Source: Nocardia cyriacigeorgica (lineage in GTDB: Bacteria; Actinomycetota; Actinomycetes; Mycobacteriales; Mycobacteriaceae). From it: a DNA stretch of 64,000 bases. The notes under the pieces were generated by a model that saw nothing but the letters and a program-made list of their open reading frames with translations, made no database searches and was not told where the DNA came from. Positions 1-8,462 of this stretch are shown here, piece after piece. The stretch lies in NCBI RefSeq assembly GCF_005863245.1, contig NZ_VBUT01000010.1:1-64000 (forward strand), read 5' to 3'. Every line of letters starts with the position of its first letter. The first letter of the stretch is position 1. The position numbers and the translations under genes were made by a program.

Positions 1-177
1 ATCGAAGGCCGGGCTGAAGGCCGCGCGGAGACGTTGATCGAGCAGTTGGCGCTGAAGTTCGGGCCTGTTCCGGTTGACGTGGCCATGGCAGTGGGCCGGG
101 CGAGTTCTGAGCAGTTGCATTCGTGGACGGCGCGCATTCTCACCGCACGCAGTCTCGATGAAATGGGCATCGTCTGA
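1..177 (+). CDS. C-terminal fragment of an Rpn-like (PD-(D/E)XK) protein
   Basis: Frame 1 is open from the first base to a TGA at 175-177, giving 58 codons; the start lies outside the window. The peptide opens with the charged repeat IEGRAEGRAE, continues with LALKFGPVP and ends LDEMGIV. A run of ExRxEG repeats, then an FGPxP turn and a short helical tail, is what I know from the C-termini of Rpn/YhgA-like nuclease-transposase proteins and their many actinobacterial relatives. The nuclease core would be upstream and cannot be seen. The family call is inference from this tail only. Confidence 0.4.
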   Translation: MEGRAEGRAETLIEQLALKFGPVPVDVAMAVGRASSEQLHSWTARILTARSLDEMGIV

Positions 178-416
178 TCGAAGGGCATCCGGCGCGTAGC
201 AGGGTGCAGGACTTCCGCCTCGGATGTGACGATGGCATCGTCCTTGGAGACCTGCCCGCGACCAGGTCGGTGAGGATGTGGGCCGGCCGAGCTGAGTCAC
301 GAACGATGAAGCAGGTAGCGGGCGTGGGCAAGCGCACGATCTACCGTCGGCCGGGCCAGCGGCAATAGTCGAACCCGAGCATCTTGCGTTTCGTTCGGTA
401 CCCCACGGCCTGCGAC
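178..416. other. intergenic stretch, no gene recognised
   Basis: About 240 bases between the end of the Rpn-like fragment and the stop of the minus-strand peptidase gene. Short open frames exist on the minus strand but none shows a ribosome binding site or a recognisable protein. No clear hairpin terminator is visible. Confidence 0.5.
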
Positions 417-1586
417 TCAGGAGGAAGTAACTCCAGGCCCGCCGATCATCGGCCCTCCCGGCCAAAGGCCTTGGAGGGCTTCGGGTGTCAGAGGACTGCG
501 ATAGGCCTCGAACAGTACCGTGTCTCGCACGGGTGAAGCAGAATCTGCGAGGTTGACGAACCAGTCGATGCCTGCCACATAGGCCCACATGTAAGTCCTG
601 AGTTGGGGATTGGTGCTGCGGTCCGTCAACAAGTCGGCGACGTACCCGTCTGTCCACCAAGGAATTCGCGATCTTGCTCGCGATGCGCAATCCTCGATTG
701 ATGCTCCAGCGTTGATTGCCAGATGGAGTTCCGAGCGTACGAGTTGGGCGTAGTGTTCGAGGCGTACTCGGGTGACCAGAGCTGGGTCATCCGGCGTGAT
801 GAATAGTGGTGCAGCCTGGGCCCAGCCTTCGAGCAGGACTTGCTGGGGCCCGTGTACAGACAGAAGTCGAACCCATGGCACGTCCTCTGTCGCACAGCGG
901 GCGGCGATGGCGGCGCTTTGAAGTCCGTGGCCGAGAACTTCGTGCAGCGCGAATTGGCGCGCCTGCACGACTGTGTAGCTCGCGTTGCGGGTATTGAGTC
1001 TCAGACGAACCCTGTGACCGGCACCGTCGAGCCAGTACGCCCAGTAGGCGTCGACATCGGCCGCCTCGATGGTGAGGTCGTAGTCTGCCGTCGTGTTGGT
1101 TGCCCGCCGCACCGCGGGCTCGTATTCGGCGGCGGCGGCGCGGATAGCGTCGGGGGCCTTTTCGGGTTCGAGAACTCCTTCGACTTCAGCTAGCTCACGA
1201 CGGGTGTTCTCGCCCCACGTGACGCCGAATGCGGCTACCGCTTCGCGCGCGATCTCGCCCTTCTCACTGACGTAGGTGTCGGGCCAGCCGTTGGCAGGGC
1301 AACCCTGCGTCGCACGGACATAGGTGTCGAGCGGGAGGCGTTCACCCATGAGCGCGCGCAGATAGGCAACATCAGCACGGACTCGCTGAGACAGCGCCGG
1401 CTCGTCCGTCTCATCGAGCAATTCGCAGAGCCGACGCAGAGTCGTCAGCCTGTCAGCAGGAGCTGGGGAGGGCGCGCCCTCCTCCGGGGGATGGAAATCG
1501 AAGTCGATCACTGCGGGAGCACCACGATCGGTCTCATGCCGATCCCACGCCCGAATGGCCGTCTCGATGGCGTCACGCGTGCTCAC
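417..1586 (-). CDS. putative zinc metallopeptidase, HExxGH type (DUF885-like)
   Basis: A 389-residue protein with HEVLGH at residues 215-220 and a downstream EGWAQ with Glu253. This spacing resembles DUF885-type gluzincins, whose signatures are HExxPGHH and EGWA, so His215, His220 and Glu253 are the probable zinc ligands and Glu216 the base. Substrate is unknown. The start chosen is the GTG at 1584-1586, since GGGAGG lies six bases upstream; the open frame runs 17 codons further. It overlaps the end of the upstream small minus-strand gene by 14 bases, so the two are probably co-translated. No signal peptide is seen, so it is probably cytoplasmic. Confidence 0.65.
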   Translation of the reverse strand: MSTRDAIETAIRAWDRHETDRGAPAVIDFDFHPPEEGAPSPAPADRLTTLRRLCELLDETDEPALSQRVRADVAYLRALMGERLPLDTYVRATQGCPANGWPDTYVSEKGEIAREAVAAFGVTWGENTRRELAEVEGVLEPEKAPDAIRAAAAEYEPAVRRATNTTADYDLTIEAADVDAYWAYWLDGAGHRVRLRLNTRNASYTVVQARQFALHEVLGHGLQSAAIAARCATEDVPWVRLLSVHGPQQVLLEGWAQAAPLFITPDDPALVTRVRLEHYAQLVRSELHLAINAGASIEDCASRARSRIPWWTDGYVADLLTDRSTNPQLRTYMWAYVAGIDWFVNLADSASPVRDTVLFEAYRSPLTPEALQGLWPGGPMIGGPGVTSS

Positions 1587-1746
1587 GGGAAACCTCCCAG
1601 CGCAGGGTAATCGCCTGGTTCGGCCGTAGGTACTCACGGGTCAGAGCCACAGTCACATCGTTGCTTTCGTCGTCCCAGATCAGGTCCTCGGTCACCGAAT
1701 GTTCCGAACCATCCGGGTGCTCCTCCAGCGCCGAGCAGCCGGCCAT
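1573..1746 (-). CDS. small hypothetical protein upstream of the peptidase
   Basis: The minus frame ending at 1573 overlaps the peptidase gene by 14 bases, which argues that it is translated. From the ATG at 1744-1746 it gives 57 residues, beginning MAGCSALEEHPDG and containing DVTVALTREYLRPNQ. The frame stays open to 2034, but the upper part runs into the divergent XRE gene and looks less natural, so the true start may lie anywhere between 1746 and about 1900. No domain recognised. It sits between the peptidase and a divergent regulator that may control both. Confidence 0.45.
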   Translation of the reverse strand: MAGCSALEEHPDGSEHSVTEDLIWDDESNDVTVALTREYLRPNQAITLRWEVSREHA

Positions 1747-1966
1747 CGCAAGCCGCAGGGGTTCACGCCGTGCGAACTCAGGTTGGCGGAGCCGCCTGTA
1801 TCGTTCTTCGCGATTGAGACGAAGGTTACAGTTGTTCTCATCCCTGCCTGCGACTGGTTCGACTACGAATCCGTCCGACTCGGGGTGAGTAGGGGGCAAC
1901 TTCCTTGCGAGGCTTGCTTGCCCGTTAGCAGGATTCGGTGGTCGGTGAGGTTTCGAGGGGATCGCG

Positions 1967-3427
1967 TTGACTACGGACCGTGAGGCGGGCAATGAGCCCC
2001 GACAGTCGGCAGCACGATTGTCGAGCGAGATCAAACGGCGACGTGAGCTGGCAGGACTGAGCCAGCCTCAGCTGGCGAGCCTGATCGGCTACACCCGGCA
2101 GTACGTGTCGCACGCTGAGCGAAACAAGAACCTACCGTCGGCGGAACTCATCCACGCACTGGAAACGGCGTTGAATGCCGGTGGAGAGCTGTTCAAGCTG
2201 TGGCGCGAAGCGAAAGCGGACCAAGTCAGCCGCCGAGACCCCGGCGACGGCGGTGAAGGGTTCCCGGACCTCGTAGCCGAGCCGGTGGACTCGGTCGCCA
2301 GTGACCGTGCCCGATACCTGCTGACACCTCCTGGCCGGTACTTCGCAGGCACGTCGACACCGGTGGTCGTCGCTCCGGCTGTGCTCGATGACGGCCGGGT
2401 TATCACAACCTCTTTGGGTGCGCTCCGCGAGGAATCGCTGGGAACGCCGCGGCGGTCGATGCTGCTCGCTTCGATCAAAACCCCTGATGGAAACCAGTAT
2501 TACGGCTTGGATCGACGGCGCGCGCGAGCTCGCCTCACGGCCGCGAATCCAGGCTCGCCGCTGCTCTTCCCACCCGCGTATCTGCTCGATGACTTCACCC
2601 TGGCGATCATGTGGGCGGTGACGAACCTCGACGACGCCCTCCTAGATGACGACGTGTACCTGGCCGACGCGACAGCGCGGCTGAATAGCCTGGAGGGGCA
2701 AGCACGCTCGGCTGTCGGGCGCGATTCAGCCGCTGATCTGTCGCCGGTATCGACGATGTGGCTCGGGTCGGATGTCTGCGCCCGCCACATTCTTCATCAC
2801 GCAAGCCGCCTCGCGGGCCCACCTCGTTTCTGGGCCCGCGAGCAGCGTGGCGAGGAGGCATGTACGTGGTTGTTGTTCACTCACAAGTACAACTATCTGT
2901 TGGCTACCGCGGACATGGACACTGACGCAGAGCCAGTGCGCGCGTTCTGCATTCCGCAGGACGCAGTTGCTGCATCAGGGAGGCGCGAACGTATCTTGCT
3001 GCTGCTGACAGCAGCACTGATCGAGTCCATGGGAATCCGGATCGCCATCTGTGTCGAGCCGGAATACACCGCCACCCCGGGATTTGTGCTCGATCGCGGT
3101 CGACGCGCGGTCGTTGCGACTTGGGTGAACACGGACCAGATATGGCATGTCGATATCACCGACCGCAAGCCGGTGCTGACAGAGTTCTCCGACACGGTGG
3201 GATGGGCCAGTACACACTCGATCATCAGGATGGCTACACCACCGCAGCGACTGTGCGCCCTCGCCGACTACCTGTCCCTGGATTGGACCTGGCTGGTCGA
3301 ACGTGCTCGCGATATCGCCAACTATGGTGGTGGAGGCTTGGTTCCGCCTCGTAGCCGCCTACTGTCTCTTGCTGGACTAGAACGTGCGTGCCGGTTTCTT
3401 GCCGACGTCGGGCGGGCGAGTCAGTAG
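1967..3427 (+). CDS. XRE-family helix-turn-helix regulator with long C-terminal domain
   Basis: A 486-residue protein whose residues 19-75 are a clear XRE HTH (IKRRRELAGLSQPQLASLIG, then TRQYVSHAERNKNLPS). The remaining 400 residues form a domain I do not recognise; it has no membrane segment. The start is a TTG at 1967 with GAGGGGA a few bases upstream. It is divergent from the peptidase pair and only 9 bases ahead of the asparaginase gene, suggesting an operon with asparaginase and the PPC protein. Long regulators of this shape are common in Nocardia and Streptomyces and often control neighbouring genes, but the ligand here is unknown. Confidence 0.75.
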   Translation: MTTDREAGNEPRQSAARLSSEIKRRRELAGLSQPQLASLIGYTRQYVSHAERNKNLPSAELIHALETALNAGGELFKLWREAKADQVSRRDPGDGGEGFPDLVAEPVDSVASDRARYLLTPPGRYFAGTSTPVVVAPAVLDDGRVITTSLGALREESLGTPRRSMLLASIKTPDGNQYYGLDRRRARARLTAANPGSPLLFPPAYLLDDFTLAIMWAVTNLDDALLDDDVYLADATARLNSLEGQARSAVGRDSAADLSPVSTMWLGSDVCARHILHHASRLAGPPRFWAREQRGEEACTWLLFTHKYNYLLATADMDTDAEPVRAFCIPQDAVAASGRRERILLLLTAALIESMGIRIAICVEPEYTATPGFVLDRGRRAVVATWVNTDQIWHVDITDRKPVLTEFSDTVGWASTHSIIRMATPPQRLCALADYLSLDWTWLVERARDIANYGGGGLVPPRSRLLSLAGLERACRFLADVGRASQ

Positions 3428-3436
3428 GCTGCCGAA

Positions 3437-4480
3437 GTGACCAAACCTGGACGGCGCCGCGTGTCGGTCTTCGCGCTCGGCGGAACGATAGCTATGACCC
3501 GCCGAGAAGACGGTGCCGTCACACCCGCGTTGTCGGCCGAGCAGCTGCTCTCGGCGGTACCTGGACTCGACAAGCTCCCCATCGATATCGACGTCGTGAA
3601 TTTTCGGCAATGTCCCGGCGCGTCACTGCGAATCGCCGATGTCGTCGAGCTCGCCGCCGCGATAGCCGATCGCGCACCGGACATTCACGGGGTTGTGGTT
3701 ACGCAGGGCACCGACACCATCGAAGAGACTGCCTACCTGATCGACCTCTTGCACACTCTCGACCTTCCGATAGTCGTCACCGGCGCAATGCGTAATCCGA
3801 CCCTTCCTGGCCCCGACGGTCCGGCGAATCTTATGGCGTCCATCAGTGCAGCAGCCGATCCCAGCACCCGATCGTTGGGATGTCTGGTGGTCTTCAACGA
3901 CGAAATCCATGCAGCGTGCCGCGTACGCAAAAGCCACACCACCAGCACCGCGACATTCATTTCGCCTGATGGGGGCCCGGTCGGCTTTGTAGTCGAAGGC
4001 CGCGCACGTGTGGTCAACCGGCAATTGAACCGCGCCACCATGCCGGCACCGCCGAACCCTGATCTACGGGTGCCGATCGCCACCATCGCACTCGGGGAAG
4101 ACCCACGGTCGTTGTCGGCCCTGGCTTCGGAGGCCGACGGGCTCGTCGTCGCCGCGATGGGTGCGGGGCACGTTCCCGCCGACCTGGTCCAGCCCCTCGA
4201 GGCAATCGCCGAGAGGATTCCCGTGGTGTTGGCATCTCGTACCGGCTCTGGAACCGTATTGGCATCCACATATGGTTTCGCCGGCTCGGAGCAGGATCTC
4301 CTCAACCGGGGGTTGATGCGCGGCGGCTATATCCATCCCCTCAAGGCGCGACTCCTCCTACAGACTGCGCTGTCGACGACACGGGAACGATCGGTGCTCG
4401 CAGCCGTCTTCGCGGTCGCGGGCGGCTTTGCAGACCAAGAAGCATGGCCATGGCCGGAACATGTCAGCAGGGAGCATTGA
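3437..4480 (+). CDS. L-asparaginase-type amidohydrolase
   Basis: 347 residues of the asparaginase/glutaminase fold, which hydrolyses Asn (or Gln) to the acid and ammonia. Both nucleophile-loop motifs are present: FALGGTIAM with Thr17 and VVTQGTDTIEET with Thr92 and Asp93. Lys165 in RKSHTTS is the expected catalytic-triad lysine. No signal peptide is seen, so it is cytoplasmic. The start is GTG at 3437, nine bases after the XRE gene. Its stop overlaps the ATG of the next gene (TGATG). The pairing with an HTH regulator and a PPC-domain protein is unusual and suggests a small accessory operon rather than a housekeeping copy. Confidence 0.88.
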   Translation: MTKPGRRRVSVFALGGTIAMTRREDGAVTPALSAEQLLSAVPGLDKLPIDIDVVNFRQCPGASLRIADVVELAAAIADRAPDIHGVVVTQGTDTIEETAYLIDLLHTLDLPIVVTGAMRNPTLPGPDGPANLMASISAAADPSTRSLGCLVVFNDEIHAACRVRKSHTTSTATFISPDGGPVGFVVEGRARVVNRQLNRATMPAPPNPDLRVPIATIALGEDPRSLSALASEADGLVVAAMGAGHVPADLVQPLEAIAERIPVVLASRTGSGTVLASTYGFAGSEQDLLNRGLMRGGYIHPLKARLLLQTALSTTRERSVLAAVFAVAGGFADQEAWPWPEHVSREH

Positions 4481-4947
4481 TGCGTGCGCATGAACTAACG
4501 ATCGGAAGGACCTTCGCCGTCGCCTTCGACCACGGAGATGATTTCTTCGGATCGCTGACGGAGTTCTGCCGCGTGCACGGAATTCGCCAGGGCTATATCC
4601 CGTCGTTCATCGCCGGATTCAGTGAGGTCGACCTCGTCGGGACATGTGACAAGCTGGAGAACCCGGACGCGCCGGTCTGGTCAAAGGTCCATCTGAGCAA
4701 CGTCGAAGCGTTCGGCGGCGGAACTATCGCCTACAGTCCCGCTGAAGATCGTTCTTCATTCCATATCCATGTTGCTGTTGGCCTCAAAGAGCAGGCAGCC
4801 AATGGCTACACCAGCCACCTGCTCAATGCCACGGTTGTCTTCCTCACCGAAATGATCGTCGTCGAAGTTCTTGCACCCGAGATGGACCGGATTGCCGATC
4901 CCAGCTTGTACGACGTACCCCTGTTGCAGTTCCGTCGACCGAAGTAG
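4480..4947 (+). CDS. PPC (DUF296) domain protein
   Basis: 155 residues matching the plant-and-prokaryote-conserved PPC/DUF296 fold: DHGDDFFGSLTEFCRVHGI followed by a beta strand turning into FIAGFSEVDL, then HIHVAVG and a C-terminal MIVVEVL strand. Prokaryotic members form trimers and their function is largely unknown. The frame is open from 4444, but the ATG at 4480 overlaps the asparaginase stop and has AGGGAG upstream, so translational coupling is likely. The domain call is firm; the role is unknown. Confidence 0.75.
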   Translation: MRAHELTIGRTFAVAFDHGDDFFGSLTEFCRVHGIRQGYIPSFIAGFSEVDLVGTCDKLENPDAPVWSKVHLSNVEAFGGGTIAYSPAEDRSSFHIHVAVGLKEQAANGYTSHLLNATVVFLTEMIVVEVLAPEMDRIADPSLYDVPLLQFRRPK

Positions 4948-5195
4948 CTGTTCTCAGCGCTCGATCGTGGGCGGTAGCAAACAGGCGCATCGGGGATTTG
5001 ACCCCTCCCCTCGCTGAGCCGCATCAATCATGGTGGGCGAGTGGACAACACCAAGCACTTGATGAGCGCGTCGGCCCTGACAGAAGGTCGAATCGCCGGT
5101 TTGCGCGAATGTGCCCGTGAAGTGGGCGAAGGCGGCCGCACGTCCTGGCGTGAGGCGCTCGTCTTACAGCCGAGGATGCACGCTCGGAGGCGGCG

Positions 5196-5423
5196 ATGAG
5201 GCTCCGGCGGCGCGGGAAGTTGGACCGGCAGCAATTGGCGGAAGTACAGGCGATCCTGCACGACGCCAGCAGAGCGGACAGGGAAACGCTGGTGCGGATC
5301 GCGGAGGAATTGCGGCGGCAGGCCGGGCAGCCGCGGTTGCAGGAGGAGATCGACGGAGTGATGGCTCGGTATTGGGCTGCGCATCCGGAGCGCCGGCGAT
5401 CGGCCGGGGACGAGGCGGGGTGA
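5196..5423 (+). CDS. small charged hypothetical protein
   Basis: 75 residues, rich in Arg, Glu and Ala and predicted to be almost entirely helical (QLAEVQAILHDASRAD, then LRRQAGQPRLQEEID). The ATG at 5196 has CGGAGG upstream. It ends four bases before the start of another tiny gene, which in turn runs into thiD, so it is probably the first gene of that operon. No family recognised. Confidence 0.6.
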   Translation: MRLRRRGKLDRQQLAEVQAILHDASRADRETLVRIAEELRRQAGQPRLQEEIDGVMARYWAAHPERRRSAGDEAG

Positions 5424-5427
5424 CGGC

Positions 5428-5592
5428 GTGGACGATGAGCCGAAGGGATGGGTGCAGTGGTTGGACGGACGCTGGGGCCTGCTACTCGAGGACGGGTTCG
5501 TTCAGGATCTGGGGCGCCCCGGAACGGAGAACGAGGCGGGTGTCGACGCCTACCGGCCCGACGGCGAAAGCCCGCCTGACCCTCCCCGATAA
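5428..5592 (+). CDS. very small acidic, Trp-rich protein upstream of thiD
   Basis: A 54-residue frame from GTG 5428 to TAA 5590-5592 reading VDDEPKGWVQWLDGRWGLLL and ending in a proline-rich tail (SPPDPPR). It begins four bases after the preceding small gene and ends nine bases before thiD; the AAGGTGA ribosome site of thiD overlaps its stop codon. The tight packing and acidic, tryptophan-rich composition argue that this frame, not the longer overlapping frame, is the coding one. Function unknown. Confidence 0.6.
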   Translation: MDDEPKGWVQWLDGRWGLLLEDGFVQDLGRPGTENEAGVDAYRPDGESPPDPPR

Positions 5593-5601
5593 GGTGAGCG
5601 G

Positions 5602-6456
5602 GTGGAATTGCTGCCCTTGGTACCCAGTGGCCGGACGCCGGTTCGGGCGCTCACTATTGCCGGGACGGACTCCGGGGGTGGGGCCGGGATTCAGGCGGAT
5701 TCGCGGACCATGGCGTTGTGCGGGGTGCACGCGTGTGTGGCGGTGGCGGCGGTGACGGTGCAGAACTCGGTGGGGGTGAGCGGGTTCCACGAGATTCCGC
5801 CGCAGATCGTGGCCGATCAGGTGCGGTCGGTGGTCGGGGATATCGGGGTGGGGGCGGCGAAGACCGGGATGCTGGCGTCGACGGCCATCATCGAGGCGGT
5901 GGCGGAGGTCTGCCGGGAGGTCGGGATCGGGCGGGACGGGGAGATTCCGCTGGTGGTGGACCCGGTAGCGGCCTCGATGCACGGTGATCCGCTGCTGCAC
6001 GAAGAGGCGTTGGACGCGGTGCGCAATACCTTGTTCCCGATCGCCACGATCGTCACGCCGAACCTCGACGAGGTCCGGCTGATCAGCGGCGTCGAGGTCA
6101 CCGACGATGCCAGTGCCCGCCGGGCCGCCGAGGCTCTGCATGCCTTCGGGCCGCGCTGGGTGGTGGTCAAGGGCGGGCATCTGCGGTCCTCGGACAACAG
6201 CACCGACCTGCTCTTCGACGGCGAGCGGTTCCTCGAATACACCGCGCCCCGCATCCACACCGGCAACGACCACGGCGGCGGCGACACCCTCGCCGCGGCG
6301 CTGGCCTGCGCACTCGCGCACGGCTACTCGGTGCCGGACGCGTTCGAATTCGCCAAGGAATGGACCCGGCGCTGCCTCGAGGCCTCCTATGACCTGGGCA
6401 AAGGCCATGGGCCGGTGTCACCGCTGTGGCGATTGGAGTCCACGGGCCTGTCGTGA
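5602..6456 (+). CDS. thiD: hydroxymethylpyrimidine (phosphate) kinase
   Basis: 284 residues of the ribokinase fold; phosphorylates HMP and HMP-P for thiamine synthesis. The N-terminal TIAGTDSGGGAGIQAD (residues 18-33) is the ThiD signature, with AAKTGML, VVDPV and LTPNLDE-type motifs following. The active-site loop is DHGGGDTLA with Asp228 where enteric ThiD has GTGC; I recall the same DHGGGDTLA in the mycobacterial enzyme, so this looks like the actinobacterial form and not a defect. Start GTG 5602 with AAGGTGA just upstream. The other thiamine genes of the window lie 18 kb away. Confidence 0.93.
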   Translation: MELLPLVPSGRTPVRALTIAGTDSGGGAGIQADSRTMALCGVHACVAVAAVTVQNSVGVSGFHEIPPQIVADQVRSVVGDIGVGAAKTGMLASTAIIEAVAEVCREVGIGRDGEIPLVVDPVAASMHGDPLLHEEALDAVRNTLFPIATIVTPNLDEVRLISGVEVTDDASARRAAEALHAFGPRWVVVKGGHLRSSDNSTDLLFDGERFLEYTAPRIHTGNDHGGGDTLAAALACALAHGYSVPDAFEFAKEWTRRCLEASYDLGKGHGPVSPLWRLESTGLS

Positions 6457-6589
6457 CCCGTTTTTGTCGGTGGGCCGGCGCATACTGAGGTCGTCGCGAA
6501 GCACCGTTGGCCTCAAAGGCGCGGCACAGCGAGAACAGCGTGGTTCGAGTGCACGCGGCACAGTTGGTCCGGCTGCGGAGCGGGTTCGC

Positions 6590-7342
6590 TCAGTCCGCTG
6601 TGAAGGCGAGGTGCAATGGCTGATCGGCATCGATGGTGAAACCGCTGAGCCTGGCATCCGCGCAGGCCAGGGCCGACACCATCTCGGTGAGATAGGCGAC
6701 GAAACGCTCCACCGGCATCGGATCCTCGCGCAGGTTGGCTCCGAGCCACCAATCCGTGGCCGATGCCACCGCACCGAAAACCGAATAGATCACCAGCTCG
6801 ACCCCCTTCGGGTCGACCGGACGCTCGGCCACCGATCCCACGAACAGATCGGCCACCTGCCTGGCCGCCTGCCGCGCCGACTGCAACGATCGCGGCGACT
6901 CCGCTGAACTGTCCCGGCGCTGAGCGAAATGCCCGTTCAGAATGAACCGGAAAACGTTCGGATGCTGCGTCACCACCGCCACGTATTCGTTCGCGCCGCG
7001 GCGAATCAGCTCACGCACCGGATCATTGGTGAGATCGACGCCGTCGACTATCCGCTCCCACAGCAGGTCCCGCATCCGATCCACGATCGCGTCGTACAGA
7101 TCGGCTTTGTCCGCGAAATGCCGGTAGAGCTTGGGTTTCGCCGCGCCCGCCGCCTTCGCGATCTCCCCCATACTCACCTCGGGCCCGAAGGCTCCCAACG
7201 CCTCGAATGCCGCGTCGACGAACTCCGCCCGCACCTTGACCCGATGCTCGCGCCACCGCTCGGTGCGCGCATCGACGCGTCGCCCAGGAACGTCTCTTAC
7301 CCCCTGGCCTGCGCGTCGTACCACAACCGGGATGGTACTCAC
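6590..7342 (-). CDS. TetR-family regulator divergent from the steroid reductase
   Basis: About 250 residues with an N-terminal TetR HTH (VSMGEIAKAAGAAKPKLYRHFADKADL; residues about 45-90) and a helical ligand-binding part. GTG codons at 7357 and 7342 are both possible starts and neither has an ideal ribosome site. It is transcribed away from the 5-alpha-reductase-like gene at 7480, and the 137-base gap holds a palindrome matching the KstR consensus. It may regulate itself and its neighbour, but the palindrome could equally be read by a KstR encoded elsewhere. Confidence 0.85.
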   Translation of the reverse strand: MSTIPVVVRRAGQGVRDVPGRRVDARTERWREHRVKVRAEFVDAAFEALGAFGPEVSMGEIAKAAGAAKPKLYRHFADKADLYDAIVDRMRDLLWERIVDGVDLTNDPVRELIRRGANEYVAVVTQHPNVFRFILNGHFAQRRDSSAESPRSLQSARQAARQVADLFVGSVAERPVDPKGVELVIYSVFGAVASATDWWLGANLREDPMPVERFVAYLTEMVSALACADARLSGFTIDADQPLHLAFTAD

Positions 7343-7406
7343 CGGCAGATCATCCACCTGACCTGCCCGCCACCCATCGCCGGTGGCACCGACCCTCGAC
7401 AGGAAA

Positions 7407-7420
7407 TAGAACTTGTTCTA
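7407..7420. promoter_or_regulatory. KstR-type operator TAGAACTTGTTCTA
   Basis: A 14-base inverted repeat, TAGAAC-TT-GTTCTA, that fits the published KstR consensus TnnAACnnGTTnnA at every fixed position. It lies between the divergent TetR gene and the steroid 5-alpha-reductase-like gene, 59 bases ahead of the latter. KstR is the TetR repressor of cholesterol catabolism in mycobacteria and rhodococci; assignment to KstR rather than to the local TetR protein is inference. Confidence 0.7.
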
Positions 7421-7479
7421 GTTTGAGACCTGCCGACGGATTCCGCCGGAAGAGCCGCCCCTGAACACCGAGGACCTCG

Positions 7480-8271
7480 ATGGATTGGTACACCGGTAAC
7501 ACCGCGTATGACACCGTGCTGACGATCGCGTTCGCCTTCGCGGCGTTCGTCATCGTCGGCGGCCTGTTCATGCAGAGCCCGTACGGGCGATTCGCGTCGA
7601 CGAATATCGGGTTCAACCTCAATCCGAAGCTCGGCTGGTGGTTGATGGAGCTTCCCGCCACCGTCGTATTCGCGGTGTTCTACCTGGCCGGGCCGAACCG
7701 CTTCGAGCCGACGTCGATGGTGCTGGCGGGAATCTGGCTGCTGCACTACGCCAATCGCGGCTGGTTCTTCCCGCTGTCCATCCGGCAGGTGCCGGGCAAG
7801 CGCAGCAGTTTCAATGTTTCCGTGCTGGCAGCGGGCGTATTCGTCACCGCGATGCACGGCTATTTGAACGGGTCCTTTTTCAGCCAGGACTACCTGAATC
7901 AGTACGGGACCGAATGGTTGACCGATCCGCGTTTCCTCATCGGCGTCGTGGTGTATCTCGGCGGGTTCACGCTCTTGGTCCGGTCCGAATGGATCGTGCG
8001 CAACCTGCGGGACAAGGACAACCCGGGAGCCACCGAATATCGCATTCCGCACGGAAGCGGGTTCCGATTCGTCAGCAGCCCAGCCTATCTCGGCGAACTG
8101 ATCGCCTGGGCCGGCTTCGCGCTGCTCACCTGGTCATTGGCTGGTGTCGTGATCTTCCTGATCACCGCGGGCAACCTGGTACCCCGAGCCTTCGCCACCC
8201 ATCGGTGGTACCGAGAGAAGTTCGCGGACTATCCGAAGGATCGAAAAGCCCTGGTGCCGTATCTGGTATGA
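7480..8271 (+). CDS. steroid 5-alpha-reductase family (3-oxo-5-alpha-steroid 4-dehydrogenase) membrane protein
   Basis: 263 residues with about six membrane helices. The C-terminal half carries the SRD5A signatures: ATEYRIPHGSGFRFVSSPAYLGE, then WAGFALLTW, and the terminal THRWYREKFADYPKDRKAL, which parallels the HRFYLEKFEDYPKxRKAL end of eukaryotic 5-alpha-reductases. ANRGWFFPLSIR matches the mid-protein HYxxRxFxxPL motif. It likely reduces or oxidises the 4,5 double bond of a 3-oxosteroid. ATG 7480 is preceded by GAGGAC. The KstR-type box upstream and a ChoD-type oxidase 1.4 kb away support a steroid role. Confidence 0.85.
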   Translation: MDWYTGNTAYDTVLTIAFAFAAFVIVGGLFMQSPYGRFASTNIGFNLNPKLGWWLMELPATVVFAVFYLAGPNRFEPTSMVLAGIWLLHYANRGWFFPLSIRQVPGKRSSFNVSVLAAGVFVTAMHGYLNGSFFSQDYLNQYGTEWLTDPRFLIGVVVYLGGFTLLVRSEWIVRNLRDKDNPGATEYRIPHGSGFRFVSSPAYLGELIAWAGFALLTWSLAGVVIFLITAGNLVPRAFATHRWYREKFADYPKDRKALVPYLV

Positions 8272-8462
8272 GCCGCAGCCGCGCATCAGGAAGATCGGTG
8301 GCCCCGGTCGTCAGCCGCGACGACTCATGAGACCGCACAGCGTCGCGGTGTCGCCCTGTACGAATTCGGGCGCAAGCGCAGCGGAGGCACGGGGATCGCG
8401 TTCGGCTTGTAGATCGATGGCGCGGATCGCCGGTCTCGGCACGCCTGAGAGACAATGCCCTC

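Noticed and set aside
1747..2034. Upper part of the minus-strand frame starting at 2034
   Set aside because: It overlaps the XRE gene and its promoter and lacks a ribosome site; a start nearer 1746 is more likely, though not certain.
5602..6456. ThiD as a defective kinase because GTGC is replaced by GGGD
   Set aside because: I recall the same DHGGGDTLA in mycobacterial ThiD, so the change appears to be the normal actinobacterial form.
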